This document shows positions 56,417-64,000 of a DNA stretch of 64,000 nt, piece after piece (within the stretch, counting starts at the first letter, position 1; each line of letters begins with the position of its first letter). Source of the stretch: Sphingobacterium daejeonense (GTDB taxonomy: Bacteria; Bacteroidota; Bacteroidia; Sphingobacteriales; Sphingobacteriaceae); NCBI RefSeq assembly GCF_901472535.1, contig NZ_LR590470.1:1674001-1738000 (forward strand), read 5' to 3'. A program made the position numbers and the translations under genes. The notes under the pieces are model-generated. The model was not told where the DNA came from, made no database searches, and saw only the letters and a program-made list of their open reading frames with translations.

Positions 56417-57797
56417 ATGACAACAATTTTAATTATAGATGATGAGCGCCCGATCCGTAGCTCTTTAAGAGACATCTTAGAATATGAAGATTATAAAGTT
56501 CTAGATGTTGACAACGGCGAGGATGGCTTGAAGATTCTACAGAAAGAAAAAATCGACTTGGTATTGTGTGATATCAAGATGAATAAAATGGACGGTATGG
56601 AAGTACTGACCGCTGCAAAAGAATTTTCAGACATTCCATTCATCATGATATCTGGGCATGGCACCATAGAAACAGCTGTGGAAGCTGCTCGCAAAGGTGC
56701 TTTTGACTTCCTTGAAAAACCTTTGGACCTGAATAGGTTATTAATTACAGTAAGAAATGCCCTAGAACGTGGATCTTTAGTAAAAGAAACAAAGGTCTTA
56801 AAACGCAAAATCTCAAAAACAAAAGAAATCTTGGGTGATTCTTCAGGAATCAACTTGATTAAAGATACTATTGAGAAGGTTGCTCCAACAGAAGCGAGAG
56901 TTTTGATCACTGGTGCGAATGGTGCTGGTAAGGAACTCGTTGCAAGATGGTTGCATGAGAAATCAGGACGTTCCAGTTCTACTTTAGTTGAAGTGAACTG
57001 TGCTGCAATTCCATCTGAATTAATAGAATCAGAATTGTTCGGTCACGAAAAGGGATCCTTTACCTCTGCTGTCAAGCAACGCATCGGAAAATTCGAGCAA
57101 GCCAATAATGGTACCCTTTTCTTAGATGAAATTGGTGATATGAGCCTTTCTGCTCAAGCAAAGGTTTTGAGAGCTCTACAGGAAAATAAAATTACTAGGG
57201 TAGGTGGGGAAAAGGAAATCGACGTAAACGTTCGTGTTATTGCCGCTACCAATAAAGACCTTTTGAAAGAAATTGAAGAAGGTAATTTCCGTATGGACTT
57301 GTACCACCGATTGAGTGTAATATTGATTCATGTGCCTTCTTTGGCAGATAGAAAGGATGATATTCCTACTTTAGCAAACGCTTTCTGTGAAGAGATCTGT
57401 GCCGAATATAGTATGCCTGTAAAAGCATTTACGCCAGACGCTATGAAAGCTCTTCAATCATTGCCTTGGACCGGTAATATCCGTGAGCTGAGAAACATGA
57501 TTGAACGTTTTGATCATTCTTTGCGATAAAAAGATTACTGAAGATGACGTTCTTAAATTTGCAAATCCAGGTGGACCTGCTCCTGTAGCTAATAATGGTA
57601 CTGCAAATAATGGAAATGGATTTGATATGGAACAATTCACATCATTCCAAGACTTTAAGGACTTTTCTGAATGTGAATTTATCAAATACAAATTAGAAAG
57701 AAATAATTGGAACGTTTCAAAGACAGCCGATGACCTCGATATACAACGAAGCCACCTGTACAGTAAAATTGAAAAGTTCGGACTCAAAAGAGATTAA
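56417..57797 (+). CDS. NtrC-type sigma-54 response regulator (one frameshift)
   Basis: About 459 residues. It has a receiver domain (ILIIDDERPIRSSL, phospho-acceptor in VLCDIKM, Lys in EKPLD), an AAA+ domain with Walker A ITGANGAGKELVA and Walker B NGTLFLDEIGDM, and a Fis-type HTH (NNWNVSKTADDLDIQRSHLY). The GAFTGA loop that touches sigma-54 reads GSFTSA. The frame breaks at TTTT 57508-57511; removing one T gives RELRNMIERLIILCDKKITE. The start is ATG 56417, as GTG 56408 is less likely. It could activate the sigma-54 promoter of lon, but no direct link is shown. Confidence 0.9.
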
Positions 57798-57802
57798 ATA
57801 AT

Positions 57803-57831
57803 AAAGGCCTGATTCAATCAGGCCTTTTCTT
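57803..57831 (+). terminator. Terminator after the NtrC-type gene
   Basis: AAAGGCCTGAT (57803-57813) pairs with ATCAGGCCTTT (57817-57827) around TCA, followed by T-rich sequence. Confidence 0.85.
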
Positions 57832-57852
57832 TTGTTAAGTATTTTTTCGTAA

Positions 57853-58036
57853 TTAATCGTTAAACTTTCTTTTTTGACGGCTATATAGCATATAAAATGC
57901 AACAGTCAAAACAATAATTCCGATAATGATATACGGTAATGCAGATCCCTCACCAGTGCTAGCGTTGGTCCTGTCCTCTGCGAACAAGCCAATAGATACT
58001 GGCATTTAGTAATACTAACACATTCCACTTTCTCAT
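57853..58036 (-). CDS. 60-residue single-pass membrane protein (one frameshift)
   Basis: The frame starts at ATG 58036 with a signal-like segment MRKWNVLVLLMPVSIGLFA, then DRTNASTGEG, one membrane helix (LPYIIIGIIVLTVAFYMLY) and a basic cytoplasmic tail (SRQKRKFND). The two pieces join when one A is removed from the run of A before GCC near codon 11. It reads as a small, processed, type I membrane protein. Such short proteins often escape annotation. The opposing terminator lies just beyond its stop. Function is unknown. Confidence 0.5.
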
Positions 58037-58213
58037 GATTAATTAGATTTTTAAGTTTATTTATTAATGTCTGAATAATATAAAGCAAAAACCATGACAA
58101 AGCAAATGTATTAACAATTATTTAACCTATTAAATGCCAATCCATCATTTTGTAATACAAATGTTACTAATTGGTGGTTCCAAATAGGGAATTGTAAATC
58201 TTATTTGAAAAAA

Positions 58214-58243
58214 AAGTGCTAATCTAAACTCAGATTAACACTT
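58214..58243 (-). terminator. Terminator of the methionine operon
   Basis: AAGTGCTAATCT (58214-58225) pairs with AGATTAACACTT (58232-58243) with one wobble. On the minus strand a T-rich tract follows, 25 bp after hom. Confidence 0.75.
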
Positions 58244-58268
58244 TTATACACAAATAATTTAATTATAA

Positions 58269-59451
58269 TTATAGAATCTCAGCAAGGAAGTTCCCTTGTT
58301 GATGAATGATTCCCCTTTTGGCAATAATTTCTTGAAGATTAATCGTGCCGATTACATACTTATGGTCATTACTATAAAATCTTTCTGAAATATTTTCGAA
58401 TTCAATATTTTCCAATACATCTTCATCTTCATATCTTAAATAAACTTTTAAAGTATAATCCGTTGAATAGATAACTTGCTGTGCTTCCAAGTGTTTTTTG
58501 TACTCATATTTATAGTCATACCTTAAAGCTGCAATATCAGAAAGCACGGCTGATCCCGTTGGATGGCCACCAGCACCTTTCCCATAGAAAAACTGTTCGT
58601 CAGCAAATGCAGCTTTTACTAATACGCCATTGTATTCATTCTCGACATTCTGTAAAATGTTATCTTTTGAAATGAATTTTGGGAGGACATATAATACTAC
58701 TTGGTTATTTGCGATTTCTTTAGCTAATGGAATTAACTTGATTTTATAATTTTTTCTCTCTAGCATATCTTATATCTGCATCACCCAAAGTATCAATTCC
58801 TAAGTTTAGGATTTCATCGGGATTGATATAAATACCATAGGCATGAGAGGCTACGATGGCTAATTTAAATTTTGGATCATAACCACCTACATCGAGAGTA
58901 GGATCAGTTTCTGCAAAACCTAATTCCTGTGCTTTTTTCAAAGCTGAGTCATAACTCTGGTTCTCATTAAATATCTTGGAAAGAATGTAATTTGAAGAAC
59001 CGTTAAAGATACCACTTACTGAATGTAATAATTCATTATCGTAATACTCTTCTAAGTTTCTGATGATAGGAATACTACCACAAACAGCTCCTTCATATAA
59101 AAGAGAGGTGCCATGTTGGTTTTGTATTTCAGTCAATTCTTCCAAATGGGTTGCGATCATTTTTTTATTTGCTGAAACAACATTTTTGCCAGTTGTCAGC
59201 GCTCTTTTAGTGATTTCAAAAGCAGCATCAGCATCATCAATTAATTCAACTACCGTATTGATTTCTGGATCATCCAAGATAGCATTTGCATCAGTAGTAA
59301 ATAATTGCGCAGGCAATGTTCTTTTTTTGTCTGCATTTTTGATTACAAATTTCTTTATTTCTAAGTTTAGGTTTTTAGTTTTTATGATATCGTATAAACC
59401 TTGTCCCACCACACCAAATCCGAACATCCCGATGGTAAGTTTCTTACTCAT
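58269..59451 (-). CDS. hom: Homoserine dehydrogenase (one frameshift)
   Basis: About 393 residues. It has the NAD-binding motif IGMFGFGVVGQGLYDII, the catalytic region VSANKKMIATH, GAVCGSIPIIRNL, the family signature FNGSSNYILSKIF, and GFAETDPTLDVGGYDPKFKLAIV. It reduces aspartate semialdehyde to homoserine. The frame breaks at T6 58750-58755; removing one base gives YAREKNYKIKLIPLA. It starts 5 bp after metX and ends the metY-metX-hom operon. No ACT domain is visible, so feedback control may be simpler than in long forms. Confidence 0.93.
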
Positions 59452-59456
59452 TATTA

Positions 59457-60512
59457 TTAAATTAAATTAAGTTGATTTTCTGCTTTTGTATTATTTTTCT
59501 CAAGGAAATTACCGATTACTTGAGTTAGTGTTTTTGTTTCGATTAAAAATCCGTCATGGCCAAAGAATGAATGTAATTCATAATATTCGGCGTTAGGGAT
59601 GTTTTTGGCGATAAATTCTTGTTCCGACGGTGGAAACAGCACATCCGAAGGAATTCCAATGATAAGCGTATTTACACCTTCAATGCTGTTAAGGACTTGT
59701 TCGACCTGACCTCTTCCACGACCTAAGTGATGGCTATCCATTGCTTTGGTGAGATACCAATAAGAAAATGCATTGAACCTATTGACAAGCTTGTCTCCTT
59801 GGTATGATTGATAAGACGATGCTTTATATGCATCGGTTTTATCATGGTCAGATTCCACTTGGGTAGTACCATACGCATTATAGGTCCTATAAGAGAGTAG
59901 GGCCATACTTCTGGCGGCTTTTAATCCTTTGAGTCCTGCATCAGGTTTTTTCTCAAAGAACGACGAGTCTGCTTCAATAGCAAGCCTTTGGCTCTCATTA
60001 AAAGCAATACCCCATGGCGAAAAGAAAGCATTTGTGCCAATTGCAATTAGGTTATGGATTTTGATTGTTTTTGAAACTGTCCATTCCAAGGCTTGCTGTC
60101 CTCCTAAGGAACCTCCTATTAATGTGTTAATCTCGTTGATTCCTAGATGATTCGCTAATAGTTGATGTGCATGTACGATATCACGTATGGTAAATTGAGG
60201 AAAATCCGTATAATAGGGCAAATTAGTCTCCGGGTTTGTCGATAGGGGATTCGTAGTCCCATAATGCGAGCCCAAAACATTAGCACAAACTATATAATAG
60301 TCTTTATCATTGAATAATTCGTTTTCACCAAATAATCCAGGCCACCAATCAAACACATCCGAATTAGCAGTCAATGCATGGCAAACCCATATCACATTGG
60401 ATTTGTCTTCATTCAGGTTTCCATAAGTATGAAACGCAATTTGAAGATTTGCCAGTTTTTTGCCACTTTCTAATTCGAAATCTTGGTTATATCCGAAAGT
60501 TCTTAAACTCAT
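59457..60512 (-). CDS. metX: Homoserine O-acetyltransferase
   Basis: This intact 351-residue alpha/beta hydrolase has the nucleophile elbow GGSLGGQQALEW, the VCHALTANSD oxyanion region, SPWGIAFNESQR and the catalytic His in FFGHDGFL. It activates homoserine with acetyl-CoA for methionine synthesis. Its partner MetY is encoded just upstream, 46 bp away, and hom just downstream. Expression should follow the SAM riboswitch ahead of metY. Confidence 0.94.
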   Translation of the reverse strand: MSLRTFGYNQDFELESGKKLANLQIAFHTYGNLNEDKSNVIWVCHALTANSDVFDWWPGLFGENELFNDKDYYIVCANVLGSHYGTTNPLSTNPETNLPYYTDFPQFTIRDIVHAHQLLANHLGINEINTLIGGSLGGQQALEWTVSKTIKIHNLIAIGTNAFFSPWGIAFNESQRLAIEADSSFFEKKPDAGLKGLKAARSMALLSYRTYNAYGTTQVESDHDKTDAYKASSYQSYQGDKLVNRFNAFSYWYLTKAMDSHHLGRGRGQVEQVLNSIEGVNTLIIGIPSDVLFPPSEQEFIAKNIPNAEYYELHSFFGHDGFLIETKTLTQVIGNFLEKNNTKAENQLNLI

Positions 60513-60558
60513 TCTTATAAATTATCTTCCTCCATAAAAATCAAATAAGGTCCCCACC

Positions 60559-61878
<1,320 letters not shown>

Positions 61879-61988
61879 TTAATCATGTTAGTAAAATGAA
61901 ATTATTAAATCCTTTGAAGTTCTGTGTTTAGGTCGTCATTTACTGATGGACAATTGTATTCAATAAGAATAATGCTGCCATAGGACGA

Positions 61989-62102
61989 CTATCGCATTCG
62001 AGAAATACAAATACAGTTGATGGATTTAATCTTAATAGAAGAATCTGTTGTCGGTTTTCCGACAAGATATAATAATTCTGATTTTGAAAATTCTGAAGTC
62101 AT
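61989..62102 (-). CDS. Candidate 37-residue leader peptide before metY
   Basis: An ATG-started frame of 37 codons ends INCICISRMR then TAG. It lies between the SAM riboswitch and metY. A two-codon frame (ATG AAA TAG) stands 3 bp before it, with AGGAG 7 bp upstream of that. The Cys-x-Cys and Met near the stop would suit a sulfur-sensing leader peptide. There is no independent proof of translation. Confidence 0.35.
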   Translation of the reverse strand: MTSEFSKSELLYLVGKPTTDSSIKIKSINCICISRMR

Positions 62103-62118
62103 AGTCTATTTCATTTAT

Positions 62119-62232
62119 ATGCTCCTGAGCTTTATTGCTTCGGACAGGAATTGGCACCTTTTCAATCCTTATTGAAGGTTGCCAGTGGGTCATTGAGCCA
62201 GTCTCTCGCCACTTCTTTATAAATCAAGACCA
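62119..62232 (-). promoter_or_regulatory. SAM-I (S-box) riboswitch upstream of metY
   Basis: On the minus strand the hallmark S-box elements appear in order: AGAAGTGGCGAGAGACTGGC, then GACCCACTGGCAACC, a variable hairpin, and AAGGTGCCAATTCCTG. The closing stem uses TTTAT near 62226 with ATAAA near 62132. It binds S-adenosylmethionine and turns down the metY-metX-hom operon when methionine is plentiful. Its 3' edge includes AGGAG, so control could be translational or by termination downstream. Confidence 0.92.
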
Positions 62233-62329
62233 TCTTTTTTAGAGAGGTAATGATTAGTGTACCACTATCGAAGTACTCCGCAAATATAGGCTACGGAAAT
62301 TAATTTTGCAATTTTTTTAGAAAAAAGAA

Positions 62330-62374
62330 GACCTCAAATCTTGTTAGGCTATTCACTTACAATGATTTGAGGTC
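62330..62374 (-). terminator. Terminator after the 143-residue membrane protein
   Basis: GACCTCAAATC (62330-62340) pairs with GATTTGAGGTC (62364-62374) over 11 bp, with a T-rich tract on the minus strand. Confidence 0.75.
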
Positions 62375-62405
62375 CCAAATATTTTGTTATTGTAATACCA
62401 GTTTT

Positions 62406-62837
62406 TTAAAAAGTGTTGTTCTTTGCATCATGCATTTGGATGATTTTGTCCACTACATAACGCGTGTTTCCACGCCAAGGTAACACACCATGGTATTCTT
62501 TATAATGAAGATCAAAAGCCTTACCACTATTTAACTCCAATACTTTAAATACAGAATCGCTCTCGATAGAAAATTCAAATTCATTGGAGGAGATTCCAGT
62601 CCCCGTATTTTGACTGCGGATACCTTCCTGAATCAATTTTCCTTCATAGGTCTTAAAGACATTTCCCTTTTTTACTGCATAATTTAAAGTTCCCGATTTA
62701 ACTCCTTCGCCAAAAACAAAGTAGTACTTGAAATAAACAAATACTGCGAATGCCAAGAAGATAATGAGTAGAAACCAGCTGATGAACTTTTTGAAGCCTG
62801 AACCCCTTTTGCTGGGTTGTTGGGTAGTTGTTTCCAT
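62406..62837 (-). CDS. Single-pass membrane protein of unknown function
   Basis: This intact 143-residue protein has a basic cytosolic start (QPSKRGSGFKK), one membrane helix (FISWFLLIIFLAFAVFVYF, about residues 18-38) and a beta-rich periplasmic domain (GTLNYAVKKGNVFKTYEGKL, FEFSIESDSVFKVLEL). I know of no function. It has its own terminator and follows dapA by 93 bp with another terminator between, so it may be separately transcribed. Confidence 0.65.
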   Translation of the reverse strand: METTTQQPSKRGSGFKKFISWFLLIIFLAFAVFVYFKYYFVFGEGVKSGTLNYAVKKGNVFKTYEGKLIQEGIRSQNTGTGISSNEFEFSIESDSVFKVLELNSGKAFDLHYKEYHGVLPWRGNTRYVVDKIIQMHDAKNNTF

Positions 62838-62893
62838 TATTTTGTTAATTCAGTTTTTCTATAGATACAATTAAGAATACCTAAAAATAAGAA

Positions 62894-62920
62894 AGGTTGG
62901 CCAAACTACATGACCAACCT
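62894..62920 (-). terminator. Terminator after dapA
   Basis: AGGTTGG (62894-62900) pairs with CCAACCT (62914-62920). On the minus strand a T-rich tract follows, about 10 bp after the dapA stop. Confidence 0.7.
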
Positions 62921-62930
62921 ATTAATTTTT

Positions 62931-63809
62931 TTATCCGAGTAGCTGCATCTCTGCATCTATTGCTTCTTTTGTTTTCGGACTGACCGGTACCAATGGTAAC
63001 CTCACATAGTCCTTTCCAATTCCTTTTTTCTCGAGAATATATTTCACTCCTGCAGGATTTCCTTCAATAAAACACAGGTCTATCATGTTTAATAATTCCA
63101 AATGAATAGCTCTAGCCTCATCAAAATTACCTTCACTACATAAATGTGCCAATGCAGAAACCTTTGTTGGATAGGCATTGCCTACCACAGAAATTATTCC
63201 TGCTGCTCCCATGGCCATCATAGGAAGTGTAACAGGATCATCTCCAGAGATTAAAAGAAAATCTTTTGGTTTATCTCTTAAGATTTCGCTGAATTGGGAA
63301 AAATTTCCCGAAGCCTCTTTTGTCGCTACTATGTTTTTGAAATCCTTAGCCAACCTGACCGTCGTAGCCGGGCTCATATTACTTCCTGTCCTGCCAGGCA
63401 CATTATAAAGAATAATCGGAAGTTTCGAAACCTCAGCAATAGCCTTATAATGTTGATAGATTCCCTCTTGCGTTGGTTTGTTATAATAAGGTGAAACTGA
63501 TAAAATAGCAATGTAATCCAATACCTTAAAATTCTTGATTTGTTCAACTATTTCAAAAGTATTGTTGCCACCGATTCCAGCTACCAATGGGATACGCTTA
63601 TTGACATGCTTAGAAGTAAATTCCCACACCTTCTTTCGTTCATCAGGATTCAATGTTGCAGTTTCACCTGTTGTGCCCAATGAAACCAAATAATCAATTC
63701 CTCCCTCGATTTGATAATCAATCAAATTTCCTAAAGTGTCGTAATCTACTGTGCCGTCCGCATGGAATGGAGTAACTAATGCAACTCCCGCACCTTGAAG
63801 CTCGTTCAT
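62931..63809 (-). CDS. dapA: 4-hydroxy-tetrahydrodipicolinate synthase
   Basis: This intact 292-residue TIM-barrel enzyme has LGTTGETATL (substrate loop), ILYNVPGRTGSNM (catalytic Tyr) and the Schiff-base Lys in VATKEASGNFSQF. It condenses pyruvate with aspartate semialdehyde in lysine and peptidoglycan precursor synthesis, so it shares a substrate with the hom branch nearby. It lies 25 bp after the ligA stop on the same strand. Confidence 0.95.
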   Translation of the reverse strand: MNELQGAGVALVTPFHADGTVDYDTLGNLIDYQIEGGIDYLVSLGTTGETATLNPDERKKVWEFTSKHVNKRIPLVAGIGGNNTFEIVEQIKNFKVLDYIAILSVSPYYNKPTQEGIYQHYKAIAEVSKLPIILYNVPGRTGSNMSPATTVRLAKDFKNIVATKEASGNFSQFSEILRDKPKDFLLISGDDPVTLPMMAMGAAGIISVVGNAYPTKVSALAHLCSEGNFDEARAIHLELLNMIDLCFIEGNPAGVKYILEKKGIGKDYVRLPLVPVSPKTKEAIDAEMQLLG

Positions 63810-63834
63810 CGTTTGTATATATTATTTTTAATTT

Positions 63835-64000
63835 TTATTCATTAATCATTGATAGCAGTTGAGCTTCAGAAATCATCGGAATCTGAAGTTTTTCTGCCTT
63901 TGCCAGTTTTGATGGACCCATTTTATCACCAGCAACTAAATAATTCAGCTTTGAAGAAATACTGCTCAGCATCTTGCCACCGTGCGCCTCGATCAATTCC
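63835..64000 (-). CDS. ligA: NAD-dependent DNA ligase LigA, C-terminal BRCT fragment
   Basis: Only the last 54 codons are in the window; the gene continues to the right. The visible part is the end of a BRCT domain: LIEAHGGKMLSSISSKLNYL, VAGDKMGPSKLAKAEKL, then a Ser/Ile-rich end and stop at 63835. This matches the LigA C-terminus, which carries a BRCT domain after the adenylation, OB and zinc/HhH parts. It seals nicks in DNA. The neighbour dapA follows 25 bp downstream. Confidence 0.88.
   Translation of the reverse strand, partial: ELIEAHGGKMLSSISSKLNYLVAGDKMGPSKLAKAEKLQIPMISEAQLLSMINE

Noticed and set aside
57717-57902. Minus-strand frame across the NtrC gene end and terminator
   Set aside because: It reads through a strong terminator and overlaps the HTH coding region; the shorter 57853-58036 protein is better supported.

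Overview
The window reads as chromosomal DNA of a Bacteroidota species, most likely a Sphingobacteriaceae member close to Sphingobacterium or Pedobacter. The support is a SusC/SusD pair with an STN-type TonB receptor and a FecR/DUF4974 anti-sigma factor, TAnnTTTG -7 promoter elements, a DUF3667 protein, many short SCxx lipoproteins, and AT-rich intergenic DNA with strong palindromic terminators. Species assignment is inference.

Region 1 (1 to about 11,397) is one end of a Mu-like transposable prophage. Two late (virion) genes run rightward to 819. They meet a leftward early block: a small HTH regulator, a MuA-like DDE transposase, a MuB-like ATPase, a DnaA-domain-IV-like protein, DUF3164, a zinc-ribbon protein, an ASCH-like protein, a RecA-fold ATPase, a GemA-like protein, and an SGNH hydrolase that looks like cargo. 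An S24-type repressor is divergent from this block, and a perfect 9-6-9 palindrome lies between them. A 16-17 bp leader sequence recurs just upstream of at least three early genes. The prophage end carries repeated transposase-type sites and abuts an ECF sigma factor gene that has lost its region 4.

Region 2 (11.4 to 19.3 kb) is a trans-envelope-regulated SusC/SusD uptake locus: FecR, SusC, SusD and a surface lipoprotein. Region 3 (19.4 to 26.6 kb) is a tripartite RND efflux operon with a TlpA thioredoxin and a DsrE-like protein. Region 4 (27 to 41.5 kb) holds a PHP phosphoesterase, a DUF3667 protein, pstSCAB, a three-hairpin plus heptamer repeat cluster, a tesA/ybbA/ybbP block, NAD(P)HX repair, an HMA-AraC type regulator, a quinone-reductase-like flavoprotein and a TPR protein.

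Region 5 (41.7 to 58 kb) holds lon behind a textbook sigma-54 promoter, rnhA, an M3 peptidase, an MBL-fold hydrolase, divergent speA/argS, an oxidoreductase, an HI0933-like flavoprotein, rnpB, and an NtrC-type sigma-54 activator. Region 6 (58 to 64 kb) is the methionine operon metY-metX-hom, headed by a SAM-I riboswitch and a possible Cys-containing leader peptide, then dapA and the 3' end of ligA.

About 49 single-base indels, mostly in homopolymers, break roughly 26 otherwise normal genes between 10.8 and 58.8 kb, including essential ones (argS, lon). I treat these as sequencing errors and annotate each gene over its full span. The prophage has only one such indel. The last 5 kb has none.
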